From: Podaxis mareebaensis
Taxonomy: Eukaryota > Basidiomycota > Agaricomycetes > Agaricales > Agaricaceae
Direction: 5' to 3'
DNA: 64,000 bases
NCBI GenBank assembly: GCA_018524725.1
Contig: JAEUWP010000562.1
Coordinates: forward strand, 744,001-808,000
Both the position numbers and the translations under genes were made by a program. Below, piece by piece: positions 15,918 through 27,848 of the stretch. How positions within the stretch are numbered: the first letter of the stretch is position 1; the number at the start of each line of letters is the position of its first letter. The notes under the pieces are model-generated. The model was not told the origin of the DNA, ran no database searches, and worked only from the letters and a program-made list of their open reading frames with translations.

Positions 15918-17002
15918 AGTCGGATAGGATCGTGGGTTTCGCTGTATGTAATCTCTTCGGCGGTGCGATAATTGGAGAGTCAATCCTCTTGCTTAATCGA
16001 GCGAGGGCATTTGTAGCATGTGCTTAAGACGACGTTATCCCGTGGTTAGCCATTGCCAGGCTTTACCAGGCCATCGAGGCAAGTGATCACATGCTATGTG
16101 CATTAGTGAGCGACTTTGTCATCACGGGTAGGTTAGAGCTTAGATTAGCATAACAAAAATCAACAGATCAACATAATTAAAATCAATGTGAAATGACGCA
16201 TGGATGGCCGCAAATGACGATGATATTGGAGCGCACTTCGAGTGGACTCGCTGGATAGCCTTTGGATGAGTATCCATGTACTAATTGGCGGGAGTTTGGG
16301 TTCAGGGTAGAGGATCAGATTTATTCTTGGACTCTGGCCGTTGAAAATGGAAGAATAGTGGGAATGGTGCGGAAGTCCGCGCAAGTCAATCGGCACCGCG
16401 ACTTGATACTCGTGAAAATTGCTCAGTGCAATAAAACCTTTGCTATTACTGCCAAATGTTTTCTTCTCGCGAATCGTTTGCCTCAGCACATCAGGGTCGA
16501 GACCCCGCAGAACGTAACAGGGAGCAAGTGGGGTTCCTCCCTGTCAAAGTGGTCAACAGCAATCGTATCGCGCGATACTACATACGCGGTCGGCAAGTGC
16601 TTGGCATTGATAGCGGGGACCAACTGGGTACCAGGTGCAGTAGATTTCCGCTCGTAAGAACTTTTTCTGTCGCGTCTCCTGACCTTCCCTGTTCCCCTGG
16701 CCTAGGGGCTAGCGCACAAGGCTAACAGAAATTGTCACATTGTCGAACGATTTAAAGGTCTAGGCACTGACATAGGCCAAAACCGGGTGGGTTTGGCATC
16801 AAACGTATTCATTCTTACTGACTTATCGCGCAAGTTGTGGATAGATTTCGGGGATAAACATAAAAGTCGAAACTGTTTCTAGCTTTTTCTTTCACCCGAT
16901 CGCTTCCTCCACTTTTACTATCCCTTCCTCTTTCTTTTTTCCCCCCACCTCCTCATCTCTATTCCGTCCTCCCTACACACCTACCGTACAGCCACGCAAA
17001 GA
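15918..17002. other. Intergenic region COQ11 to adenylate kinase
   Basis: About 1.1 kb between tandem plus-strand genes. The last 120 bp before the kinase are strongly CT-rich with a CATAAAAG element near 16859, typical of a basidiomycete promoter. An open frame of 131 codons (16262-16657) looks like no protein I know and is probably chance. Confidence 0.4.
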
Positions 17003-18296
17003 ATGCAGAGCACAGCAGCCAACTCTCTCCGAACCGCCGCTCGATTTTCGGCCACGGCGGGCTCAGCGCCTACTACAGCAGGCAGTTCCCGCATTAGCAC
17101 CACGACTATACCTATCACACGACGCCATCTCAGCACGTCACCATCCACACAGAAAGCCTTTTTCCTCGACACCTTGCGTAAGAATCACACCCCGCCCACC
17201 ACAACGCATACAATCAGTGGTGTTATCAGTACCCATGTCAGCAACAGCCTTTCTGACGAACTCGAGAGGCCCACAAGGTTTCTCCGCATGATTATGTTCG
17301 GCAAGCCTGGCGCTGGTAAAGGGACTCTGACACAACGTTTGGTGAAGAAGTACGACTTGGTTTCGGTGTCTACGGGTGATCTTCTGCGTAAACATATTGC
17401 CGAACGGACGGATATCGGCCGGGAGGCGGAGGGGATTGTTGCAAGGGGTGGCTTAATACCAGATGAGATCGTGTTGAAGGTTGTCACGAGTGAATTAGAT
17501 GCCTTGAAGGGCAAGGTGTGTACAAAAGACTCGGTTGCTTCTGGATATCCTGCTTAAATCTGTTTTGCACTAGAACTGGATTTTAGATGGTTTTCCTAGA
17601 ACTCTCGGACAAGGCGAACTCCTAGATGCACACCTAAAGTGAGTTCTTTAGTAGCAGATGTTGACCCCGTATGCCTAACTGATGACTTGCTGTCTACAGC
17701 AAGCATAATACACCACTAACTCTGGTCGTTGACATTGATGTTCCGGACGACATGATTCTCAAGCGGATTGCAGACCGCTGGGTCCACCTTCCGTCAGGCC
17801 GTGTCTATAATATGTCCTATAATCCCCCCAAAGTGGACGGTATCGACGACGAGACTGGAGAACCCCTAACCAAGCGTCCAGACGATAACCCTGTAAGTAT
17901 TCTCTTCCCAACATCTACCGCGGCCTCACAAGTTTGATTCACCCTTCTCAGGAAACGTTCGCACGTCGCCTGGAGGCTTTCTACAAAGCTACGGCCCCCC
18001 TTCTCAAGTATTATCATACCCAGGCCACCAAGGGTAGTCAAGTCTCCCGCAAGAGCCTTCAACACCCTCACCAGGTGTCCTTCCACCGCCCCCACAAGCT
18101 CAAGCTGGCTAGGCTCACTGGGGCTACGTCTGATGAGAATTGGCCTCATCTAGAAGAGCTGATACAAAAATTCCCTACAGTCAAGGAGCGAACGGACGTC
18201 GACCGTATGAGGTATACCCTTGGTAATGCTATCGTCTCTAGTGGACTGGCTGCTGCGAACGCCTATCGCTCTAGCCAAACCCAGGCAGCCCAGTAA
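17003..18296 (+). CDS. Adenylate kinase, mitochondrial type
   Basis: Interconverts AMP and NTP with ADP and NDP. Motifs: P-loop FGKPGAGKGT at residues 99-108, STGDLLRKHI, ILDGFPRTLGQ, the LID region DRWVHLPSGRVYN with NPPKVDGIDDETGEPL, RPDDNPETFARRLEAF, and a C-terminal TGATSDENWPHLEELI. About 95 residues precede the P-loop and are Ser/Thr/Arg-rich with RRHLSTSPS, a plausible mitochondrial presequence. Usual family members begin only a few residues before the P-loop, and an internal Met at residue 96 (codon at 17288) would give that compact form. Four short introns are supported. Mitochondrial AK2/AK3 class is likely; nucleotide preference cannot be read from sequence alone. Confidence 0.92.
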
Positions 18297-18531
18297 ACGA
18301 TCCAAATTGGACGACATGCTCCCGTTTGGCTCGTCAGTTTGCTGTCATGTTCCCTTCGCATTTGTTTTCGTTGCCATTTGCATTTAAAAGCAGGACTGGT
18401 GTTGTATAGCCAACTTGTTCAACCTTCCATTGTTTCGTCCTGGTCCATTTGGTCCTCTGCGACCATTTTATAGTGTATGTAGTTGTATATCGTCTGTCAC
18501 TACTGCGAACCAATTTGGATTTGATTTAGCG

Positions 18532-19622
18532 TTATCGCAATGCATACCTGGAAGAGATGTCAGAATCGGTGCGGAACAAGTAAAGGTGTAACACACATTT
18601 TCACGATATATAACCCAGGGGGCAAACCCTCCTGCACCTTTTCCTGCACCAGTGTGAGGCCGGCCTGTTCGAAGAGCATTTTCCATGCTTTGTCCGATCT
18701 GAACGAGCCGCGCGTCAGCACCACTCGCCAGGCTGGAATGGAACATCTACCTCGTCAAACTAGAATCTTCTTCATCAAAGGTTATGGCGGCTTGTCCATC
18801 GACATCCGAGCAGCAATTCTCCTTGACCACGATCAGACTATTCCCCTTCTCCCTATCCCTTAACGCGGCTTTACACCGCCTAAAGAACTCGACCAAATCT
18901 TCATTAGATAAATGCCCCAGACACCATTGACACCAAATCACATCAAACCCCATGCCGATATCGTCCTGCGGCCGCGGCGGCTCGTACCCTATCCGATCCA
19001 AAAATTGCACACGATGCGGATTGAGGGGATCAAACTCTTGTAGAGTCCCTTGCAAGAATGTTACGCTTTTTGTTTGGTCGGCGATTCCCCTCCATCGAAG
19101 ACGTTCTGGGGTTGCAGGGTCGAGGCTTGCGCGCCCGCGAGCGAGGGCTTCTTGAACGAAAGGTGTTACGGGTTCGAGAAGGACAACGTCGTCTACGAGG
19201 TGAAGGAGGGTGTCACAGGTTACGCGGCCGATTCCTGCGCCAACGTCGAGTGCGCGGATACGTTTCGTTCGGGGGGCCGGTTCAGTGGTGTTAGATCCCG
19301 GGTTGGAGGGATTGAATGCCGATGGAACGGTGCATAGCTCTGGATAGAGATGGAGAAGGAAGAGGCGGGATCCGAGGGTCTCTACGCGTGGTAGTGACTG
19401 GTGTATTCGTGGTTAACAATAGGATTCTTTTAGGGATTTAAGTGCGGCGTATTTACCCCAGTGCCGAATCCACCTGTGGTTCAAAGGTTGATTGATGGTC
19501 GAGTGATGGGCGACTTTTGAATGGTAACACATACCGAGAACACCATCGTACGTCGCTGGTTGTGTTGTCCAGTACTGGATGCCGTCCTCAACGACAGGGG
19601 TATCAACGTCGGTGGCGACCAT
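18532..19622 (-). CDS. TAE1: Alpha-N-terminal protein methyltransferase (NTMT1/Tae1 family)
   Basis: SAM enzyme that methylates the exposed N-terminal amine of proteins with an X-Pro-Lys start, including ribosomal proteins. Order of motifs: GIQYWTTQPATYDGVLGGFG, SLPRVETLGSRLFL, motif I RALDVGAGIGRVT, VVLLEPVTPFVQEA, FLQGTLQEFDP, then GFDVIWCQWCLGHLSNEDLV, VVKENCC, DSSLTRSDKAWKMLFEQAGL and QEGLPPGLYIVKMYALR. Exon 2 is only 17 nt (19457-19473), encoding the conserved GGFGTG. The final exon encodes YALR plus stop. All joins are in frame. It shares a 107-bp divergent promoter with CSM3. Confidence 0.93.
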
Positions 19623-19663
19623 ACCAATGGATTAGATTCAATGGCAGAAAAGATTACGGCCAT

Positions 19664-19669
19664 CACGTG
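19664..19669. promoter_or_regulatory. CACGTG box in TAE1/CSM3 promoter
   Basis: TCACGTG lies 42 bp upstream of TAE1 and 61 bp upstream of CSM3 in their shared divergent promoter. Confidence 0.4.
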
Positions 19670-19717
19670 GATAAGATCTCATTAACCCACCGCGTCAGGG
19701 CCAAATACGGCAAAATA

Positions 19718-19723
19718 ACGCGT
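19718..19723. promoter_or_regulatory. ACGCGT (MCB-like) box before CSM3
   Basis: Perfect ACGCGT 7 bp before the CSM3 ATG. MCB elements are bound by MBF-type factors and drive G1/S expression in fungi. The very short distance could place it in the 5' UTR, so function is uncertain. Confidence 0.35.
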
Positions 19724-19729
19724 ACTTTA

Positions 19730-21357
19730 ATGGCTTCTCTCGACGACATCTGGGATGCACCAGTCACTCCCAGTTCCCCAAAAACACCCCGACATCTTGA
19801 TGCAGACGATGACGAAGCGGAAGTACAGCGACCAACGAAACGACAGAAACAGGCGTTGTTCTTATCTGATTCGGAAGACGAGGGCGGAGGTAGTGGTGCT
19901 ATGCGACGCGGCGTTGTGACGGCACCTCCGCCTGCGGTAAGTGGTGGGATGGACGACGACGTGGAGGCACTGTTTGCGGATGCGGAGAATGACGAAGGCC
20001 TGAGCTTTAAGAGGATTGGAGACCTGGATGTGGCTGCTTTGGAGCGAGAGGCTGAAGAGCGGCATCGAAGAGCCATGCCTTTAACGCCTCATCCTGTTGT
20101 GCCTTCCAGCTCGCCTCCCCGCGATGTAGAAGCTGGGAGAACTGGTGCTGGCGGGGCTCAAGGAAACGACAAGGACAAGGGTAAAGGGAAGGATACGAAA
20201 AAGCGGCCAAGACCTGTACCTCTGAATGAGAATCTGCTACTTGGACCTACTGGTTTCCCTGATTTGATCTCACAGCTCAAAGATTTCAAGGTCAAGGGGA
20301 AGGGGCGTGAGGTGCGTTGGATTTAGACAACGCGCTCGGCTAGCTGATCAAATGCTATTCAAGGTTGAAGATCTGACCCGACTCATGCGCGTGTATAATT
20401 TCTGGACGCACAAACTTCATCCCAAGCTCAAGTTTCGCGATACCGTTATACGGATAGAAAAGTTATGTCACACTAAACGGATGCAGGTATCCACCAAATT
20501 ACACCGAACTCACTTTATTGTCATATCTAACACCTTGCCTCATGGTCCAGGTCGCATTATCCGTCTGGAGAGACGAAGCGCACGGCAAGACACGCGAACT
20601 TGACGCCGACCTATCTTTAGACTCTGACGTCGACGATAACTACCAACTGAACTCAACGACTACCAACGACATTAGTCGGCCACTGGGTAATGCCGCCTCT
20701 GAAGGCCCTTCAACACCCCGCTCGCCGCTCTCGGACCGGGACACTGACCACCACTCTCTTCCTCCATCTTCTCGTGCTTCTTCGCAACCGCCAATAGGTG
20801 ACTCCCCAGGCGATGATCTATTTGACCCTTCAACATCCTCAAACTCTAAAATCAATAATAACGCATCCACGTCAAAACCAACCGCGGCGCGGAAGATAGT
20901 TGTTGACGACGATGACGAAGAAGAGAGTTTCTGGAAGGAACTTGAAATGGCCAGGGCGCTTAGATCGTCGCAGCCACCACCACCTTCATTACAACAACAA
21001 CGACAACGACAACAGAGATCACAATCGGCAGCCGCACGTTCCATAGATGATCTGGATGATGCGGAAATGTGGGCCGCGTTGGAAGAGGCTACGAAACAGC
21101 CTTCGGTGACTTCGGACAAGGTTGGTTCAAGTAATGCAAAGCCTACAGGTGCAGGACCCGACGGGATGGATATTGATGATGATGATGATATGTGGGATAT
21201 CATTCGGGAGAATGAGAAGGCCGGGCCTGCGCCGCCAGCAGTTGCTGGTCCTAATCCTATGGCATCGTCATCGTCATCGAAATCGGAGCAGGTTTCCGCT
21301 GGGAATCGATCGATGGCGGAGTCCGAGATGGATTGGGATGATATGTATGCAGATTGA
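19730..21357 (+). CDS. CSM3: Replication fork protection protein Csm3/Swi3/TIPIN family
   Basis: Partner of Tof1/Timeless at stalled replication forks, needed for checkpoint signalling. The N-terminus (MASLDDIWDAPVTPSSPKTP) is acidic, with a basic RPTKRQKQ patch. The conserved Swi3 domain reads LLLGPTGFPDLISQLKDFK, VKGKGREVEDLTRLMRVYNFW, HKLHPKLKFRDTVIRIEKL, then CHTKRMQVALSVWRDE. The long C-terminal half is low-complexity and acidic, with DDMWDIIRENEKAG and a final EMDWDDMYAD. Two introns (near 20310-20363 and 20487-20551) interrupt the domain at frame-preserving positions. The domain is complete; the tail is longer than in yeast. Confidence 0.92.
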
Positions 21358-21893
21358 TCTTAGGGTTTTGTGAGTCTATTTGTATTTGCAGAAATTATAT
21401 GCTCTTTCTGGCCGTGACGCACAGCCGTGTTTAATCTCGCAAAAGCACATGCTGGTCCGATCCCCAAACTGGGCTGTCCCAACTCCGGATTACAATTCTA
21501 GTGTGAAGCTCACTACCCAGCTGGCTGCAGATTCACCAGTTATAAATGGTACATGTAATGTCATTCTAATTCTCTTACCTCTTGAAACAGCATCCACACC
21601 ATACCACCACCTTCACACTGGTGTCCCCTAAATGCAATTTACCATGTGGTGGCGTTGGGCACCGTATGAATAGCATGCAGTGTGATCGGGGGAAATGATC
21701 AGTGTCACATTATCCTACAGCCCTGGGTTGCGGAGGCGAGCGTCTGAGTGATTCCTTGAATCTCTGTTTGGAAACGGTGCGGCGACATACGCCCGAAGAA
21801 TATTAAATATAATATCAAATATATGCAAGGATACGGGAAATTGAACGAGCGACAGGTTCATCTAGAGCGAGACGTGCAGCATCCGTTGATGCG
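21358..21893. other. Convergent 3' intergenic region CSM3/CMR1
   Basis: About 540 bp between the stops of CSM3 (+) and CMR1 (-). AT-rich around 21800-21825. No RNA gene or convincing reading frame seen. Confidence 0.4.
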
Positions 21894-24092
21894 TTAATAG
21901 GTTCCAACGTCTGCCGGCGCCCATAGAACACACCGTCCACTTGCGCTACCACTCGCTGCACGTTCAACAATGTTAGGGTGTGAGCATGTAACAGCCTGGA
22001 CGGCAGTGATGCTGAATGAGGAATATTGAGTAACAATTATGGGCGGGAGAGACAGTGAACTCACAGATTACTATCTGAAAGGCGGGCCACAAGGTCACCC
22101 CTGCCTGAAAAGATATCTAGAGAATGTCTCATGTTGCCAATCTGCGTAACTTCATCAGAACCGATGGGTTTGACCAAAGAGAAGAACACTGACCGTGAAA
22201 TGAGGATAAACATCTGGGTTAGGACTCCATTGGGCCCGTAGAATTGTTACCCAGCGTCCCTAGTGGGGACACTGTCAATTAGTTCCTCACATTATCGTCG
22301 AGACAACGCACTGTTTGACAATCATGTTTGATCCGACTGAACGGTTTGAAACTTTTGAAACGCCGAGAGCTATCCAGCGTCGGGCCATCCAAGTTCCACA
22401 CTAAGGACAGGTAGCCAGTCAGTGCATTAGGAGCTCCAACAAGACACGATTCTTACACCTGAGGGTATCATCGTAACTCGTGCTGACAATTTGCCTTCCC
22501 CGTGGATCCCAATACGCCGAACTACAAGATTTATCGTGCGGCCATTCCCCACGTAGGACACCATCTCCCTTTTCCGAGTTAATGAATTCCATCACGATTT
22601 CGTTGTCAAATTCGGCCCTTTGCTGTGCAGGCCGGGGACTTTGGCCTCCTCCGGGAGACGATGCCGGTGGGGTTAAGGGAGCTGTATCAGAAAGCTCGCC
22701 AGATAGTGTTTGCAACTTCCGGACGTCCCAGATTCTTTAAAGCTGTGAGTAGTCAATTGGTTGATGTAGGGCAGAAAATTCTTACCTCAGGGTGCGGTTA
22801 TTACTTGCTGTCAGAATGAAATTGGGACGAGTCGGATTTATACTGATGCATCCAATCTTATTGTCGGACAACTCATAACGCCGAGCTTTGGATTTGCCCT
22901 CTCGAAGATCAAGATGAGTTCCTCCACCAAGACCATCGGAAATCCACATTTCGTTCCCTGATGGAGTCAAATCCATGTGGGTTATGAGAACACCATCCTC
23001 GCTTGCATAGACTTCTTGTGCAATCTCGGTGGTGAATGACAGGCTACGTATCGTGCAGTCGTACGATGTAGTATAAACCTAAGACGATGTTCAACACATG
23101 AGAAATAGAACGAGAACAAGGACTCACCGTATGTGCGTCAACTGGGTTAAATTTAATGCTGGATATGGAGGATTTCGAAGTCGCTGGCCAATGTAGTTGG
23201 AGGCGCCAGTATTTGCCGTTCGATCTGTTATCAGCCTCAACGTCGCCATCCTCGTCTGCAACTTCTTCTGGGGCTGCTCTAGCGTCCCAAATACCCAACT
23301 CGCCGTGTTTGTCTGGTGCATGATCCGAATATGAGACTACTTCTCCACAAAATAATAAGCAACATACCGCCAAAGAATATCAGGTCCTTAGAAACTTCGG
23401 GATGATATGCGGCGCTGTATATACGGTTCTGACTGACTTTTGCCCGAGCGACAACCTTCAATGACTGTAGTTTCTTCCTCAATTCCTCTACTTCTCGATC
23501 TTCTCGTTTGTCCTTGTTACTGTCGTAAACGAAGGCGTCAAAATCTCCCATACGGCGAGGATGAGGTTGCCCAATGACTGCCTTAAACGTGGTATTCAAT
23601 GTTGAGATATCTTCTGGGTCTTGTTCCGTTAGTTTACGCAGGACGAGATCTTCATGGCGTGGCCGCTTGGCAGCACGCGCCTTCTCTTCTGCTGCTAACC
23701 GCTCCTCTTCTTGCTTAACCCGCAATGCCTCCTCTTCCGCCTGTACGTAGGTTTAGAGCAAGAATTGTTGTGATGGTACAGATAACGCACCTCACGCTTT
23801 TTCCTTTGCGCCGGGCTCTCGTTTGGATCGACCATAGCCTTCCTTAACCGCGCAGACTGCCGTCGAGGAACTTCTTCGGGCTCTTTACGTTTCCGCTTTG
23901 CTGGTTGTACTGGCTTCGCTGACGGCTTGGGTTTCGCTATGCCCAGGGTGGAAGCTCCTTGGTTGATCTCAAGCCCTTCCATAAGAGCGCGGTTGCGAGC
24001 GATATTGGCCTCTCTTTCCAACTCACTGGATACCCGTTAGTACTGGGGTAAAATAATGGATGTTGAGCTTACTATTGAGATAATTTAGGCAT
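21894..24092 (-). CDS. CMR1: WD-repeat DNA damage-response protein Cmr1 family
   Basis: Nuclear WD40 propeller related to yeast Cmr1 and vertebrate WDR76. The first exon is short (MPKLSQY) and leads into ELEREANIARNRALMEGLEI, the family signature at the N-terminus. A basic, Pro/Lys/Arg-rich stretch (AKRKRKEPEEVPRRQSARLRK) follows, then PRRMGDFDAFVYDSN and several WD repeats: FGIWDAR-like in the middle, LTASNNRTLRIWDVRKLQTL, SAYWDPRGRQIVSTSYDDTLRLWNLDG, and a last blade ending GRCVLWAPADVGTY. About ten introns were placed by frame. One acceptor (TTTAAAG before ATCTGGGACGTC) is nonstandard in its flanks but restores IWDVR. The stop at 21894 fits the conserved C-terminus better than a longer alternative frame ending at 21815. 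Confidence 0.9.
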
Positions 24093-24543
24093 GGTCGACA
24101 AAGTCTCTGAGAACAAGATTACAAGTTCAAGCAACGTCCTAGCTTTGCGAAATGTAATGAGGTGCTGTGATTGTCCATAACGCCACGTGCGATGTGACCT
24201 TTCGTGTTCTGAAATCAAGCTAATAATCAGTTATCTCAGAGATATGTGGTCACAAGCCCGTAACAAGTCCTTCTTTCGTGTGGGGCGACTTCGAGGGGGC
24301 TCGGCCCTCCCCTCTTTCATCCAAGAAAACGATAATTGATGCGCAAACTGCAAGTTATACAACCACGGCCACTATGTTGGGCGTTGGCGATGAAATAACG
24401 ACGGCAAAGTTTCACAACTCAAAGCTGGGATAGACCCCTCATTCAGTGATGTGGATTTCGAGGCGAATCAAAGTATCCCTATCCCGTATATTGAGTATCA
24501 GTATCGTACACCAAGACACAACCCCGTAAGGGTACAAAACACC
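24093..24543. promoter_or_regulatory. CMR1 promoter region
   Basis: About 450 bp between the CMR1 start and the ORC1 stop, both minus strand. CACGTG at 24184-24189 lies 92 bp upstream of CMR1. No coding sequence seen. Confidence 0.4.
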
Positions 24544-27468
24544 CTATGAACACAAAATATTCCGCCATGCATTACCTCCAACATCGCTAAGCACTCTCTC
24601 TACTTCACCCTGCTCAATGTTCAGCAAAACCCGTCTCTCATCTTCAGGTTTGCGAGCTACCGTAGCACCCTCCTCAATGACCACAGCCCTCGATGCCGAA
24701 AGTGAATCTCGAACCATTAACAATTCATTGGTACTCGGTTTTGTCTTTGGGTCTGAATCTGAGGGGATAACACTCATGTAAATAAGATGTTGGTGGCGAA
24801 TCTATCAACACCAGGTCAGGAAGTCGTATTAAGGAGTGTTGAGAGGAACTACCTCGCCCCATTTTATCTCATCGACACCTTCACGCTTCATGCACTTAAC
24901 CAATGAAGCAAGCATAAGGCGCTCATGGAAACTACAGTCCTGCAGATATGCCGCAATAGGATTGTGCTGCATAGCGCGGAATACTTCCTGGACGTCTTTA
25001 ATTGTTGCCGTTCTCTTGTCAGGCTGGGCAAGTTCAATCGTACGCCTGTAGGGTCATCGTTGTCAGTCCCGCGACCTAAGAGAACTACGAGGTCAACGAT
25101 TACCTGCATATATCCAGGACTCTTCGTGCATCGCCACTGATTCCACTGACTTTCATAGATGCCATAGTAATTGCCTTATCCTCAATGACATCTTTACTCT
25201 CCTCGTCGAGGCTCTCCTTTGCGGATGTTAGTCGTGCGCGGACAATTGTTTCTAGCTGCGTTCGAGTATATGGTTGGAAGTTAATCCGTATCATCCCTAT
25301 TAACACGAATCTTAGAGGCAATACAAGTTTTGGTAGACATGGGGCTCACCTAATCGACTTCTCACTCGTCCTGTCATTACCCTCTCGGGAAGGTCCATTG
25401 TATTGGCCACCGCAATGACAACAAGCTTGCTTCCGGCGAGTGTAGGCCAGTTGAAGAAATTGTAAACTACATCTTGCTTGTTCGTCACTAGTTGGTCCAG
25501 CTCATCCATTAGCACGATACTATTGCCAGCATAAAATCTGTTAATAGTGGTTTTAACGAAGTAGAGTTTGGATAAATTTACCATGCGTGTCCTCCAGGGC
25601 CTCGCCCTGCTCCCCCACTGAAGTACCGAGTAAGAGCCTTCAAACTCTCCTTCGAGGATATACTGAGGTGACCGTCCCTTGCTACGTCATGCCCCGATAC
25701 CGCTTCCCAGAGAAGATTATACGCGGCTGTGGGTTCTGGTAGCCGAAGGCCATTAATTTCAACAAACGTGAAGGGATTCGTTTCCTGTAACGAATCAGAT
25801 TACGACAACTAAATGGTATTTTCACTCGGCTCACATTGTTCTCCGCCATCCTCTTAAGTTCCGTCACAACCGAATGCACCGTGGCCGTCTTCCCAGTCCC
25901 AGGAACACCAGAGATATCTAGGAATGAGTCAGTCGGAAACTCTAAAAAACAGAACACATGCACTCACAAACGCATCCACCGCTTCCTTCTTCAAGCAGTT
26001 CGCCTACACACCTTAATACATTCTCAAACTCTGCATCTCTACAAGGCAACGAATCCGGGCGATTCCCAACATGTAGCATGTGCATCGCACGTAGCCACGG
26101 ATCTTTCGGCATCTTCTTCAAGTTCAAATTCCACTCTGACATTGCTGAAGGAAACACGCGCGGTCGAACTGTGAATCTTTGTTTCTTCTTTGAAGGAGAG
26201 GCTTGGAGACGTCGTGCTGCGATTTTGGAATGGGGTGTGGGTTGCGCGAATGCTTTTGTACGTTTGCGAGGCGTTGCAGTCGCCTTGCGCGGGGTGGTGA
26301 GGTCTCGACGGACGCGCTTTTTGCTTGGTGTACGAGGCTCCATAATCATGTCTTCTTCAAGTGGGTCTCCTTGGTGCATGCTTTCATCCACCTCCGTTTC
26401 CGCGTCCAGCATCTCATCGTCCTCGTCTTCATTATCCTCAGACGCCTGATACTCGTCCTTCGACTCCACATCACTTTCATCCGTGTCCAGCTTTCGCTTC
26501 TTGCTTCCCCTTCTCGGCTCTCGAATTGCAACATTCCAAGAGATCCCACAACCCCAAGACGCATCCTCTCCTTCGGGAACGGTAAGTGAAGACGCGGATT
26601 TTCGGTGCGCATCCCAATGAAAGTCGTAAAAAAGTCCGCGGTAAGAATCTACAGCCAAGTTGCAAGAGAAGATCTCTTCGGGGTCCTCGTCCTCTTCATC
26701 ATCCCGATCCTCACCTTCGCCCTCGCTATCGTCGTCACTGCAATGCGCGGGATTTTTCTGTTTCTTTCCCCCTCTCCGTGCGATTGAGACTTTGGCTTTA
26801 TGTTTTAGGCCTTTGCCAATGACGGTACAATGCGAAACGACCACCTCAGGTAGAATGATCTCATTGGACTCGAGACTGTAGTAGACTTCATTCTAAACAT
26901 ATTGCATTAGACCCCTATCCAAGTAGCTAATAGCGGTAGATCTTACCTCTGCATGTTCGCGCTTTGCACGAATCGAAGCCAATTCCGTGGGCCTCAGAAA
27001 CCAATGCACCCTAATCCTCATCTTCCTGGAATCCACCTGCGCAGCAAAAACATCCTTACTCCTACACTCCCACATAGCCACAATAACCGCAACACTAGGG
27101 GGCCTCCTGACACGATATAGCGTGTCGGTCTCGATGAGGATGGTATCCCCGACGTGGTATATCTGCCGCGTCTCTTCGATCTTCCGCTTCTTTGCATTGT
27201 ACTTCCCACTGCGATATATCTTTGCCTTTTGCGTTTTCATGGATAGTCCGTTATAGAACACTGTTTCCAGATTATCAATGTCTTCCCGAGAGAGCTCGTC
27301 GCGTTCATCCTGGAGTAAGTCAAGATCCGAGTTGACTGATCTCGTGTAAATAGGCTGGCCATCCCAGAAGCAGTCTAGTTGTGTAGTGGGTTTCCCTGAG
27401 GGTGTTGCGAGTGGTTGGAAACGCTTTGAGCGTCGTGTAGGAGTAACAGGAACAACGCCTTTGGTCAT
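24544..27468 (-). CDS. ORC1: Origin recognition complex subunit 1
   Basis: Large ATPase subunit of ORC that marks replication origins and loads Cdc6/MCM. N-terminal start MTKGVVPVTPTRRSKRFQPL. A BAH domain follows (about residues 50-200: YHVGDTILIETDTLYRVRR, VAVIVAMWECRSKDVFAAQ, VHWFLRPTEL). Next come an acidic and basic disordered linker (TPRKATATPRKRTKAF) and the AAA+ ATPase: Walker A GVPGTGKTATVH, FVEINGLRLPEP, YFSGG, Walker B IVLMDELDQL, sensor 1 VVIAVANTMDLPE, RVRSRLG and sensor 2 SGDARRVLDICR. The winged-helix end includes DCSFHERLMLASLVKC and stops at ILCS. Introns are short and keep frame. ORC1 sits in tandem with CMR1. Confidence 0.96.
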
Positions 27469-27848
27469 GAAAGTGTGAGTTCAGAACCGCAGATTCAATT
27501 AACACGAACCCAAAGACGCGTGACGTCACCCAACGTGACTAAATGGTTCCGTGTTGACCAAGGACAGGAATCGGAAAGAGGGCTACAACTACATCCGATA
27601 TTATAGGCGTTTAAAAATGGTGACAGCAGCGAAAGCTAATACATGGAAAGGGAATCATTGGTCAATGGTATTACGAGAAGGATATTGTCAACAAAAGAAT
27701 AAATCACGGTATCATAGCTGAACTAGATAAGAAAGTTCCCGGAAGTGAGGAGAAAAGCGCACATGGATACGCCATGATGTACTGAAGCAAGCCTGGCTAG
27801 TGTCTTCGAGAAGTGGAGGGTATGATAGTGGCAGATCAAGCCGAAAGT
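27469..27848. other. ORC1 upstream region
   Basis: About 380 bp between the ORC1 start and the stop of the next minus-strand gene. It holds the ACGCGT/TGACGTCA cluster and otherwise AT-rich sequence with no reading frame of note. Confidence 0.4.
27516..27528. promoter_or_regulatory. ACGCGT overlapping TGACGTCA before ORC1
   Basis: The string ACGCGTGACGTCA contains an MCB-like ACGCGT (27516-27521) and a CRE/ATF-like TGACGTCA (27521-27528) sharing one base, 48-60 bp upstream of the ORC1 ATG. Regulation at G1/S is known for ORC/MCM-type genes in other fungi; here it is inferred from the motif only. Confidence 0.45.

Noticed and set aside
16262..16657. 131-codon open frame between COQ11 and adenylate kinase
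   Set aside because: No recognisable motif, no domain, overlaps another open frame on the opposite strand, and sits where a promoter is expected.
21815..22036. Longer alternative C-terminus for CMR1
   Set aside because: Using the acceptor after CTCATTCAG gives the conserved GRCVLW ending and a stop at 21894; the other frame has no similarity to the family.
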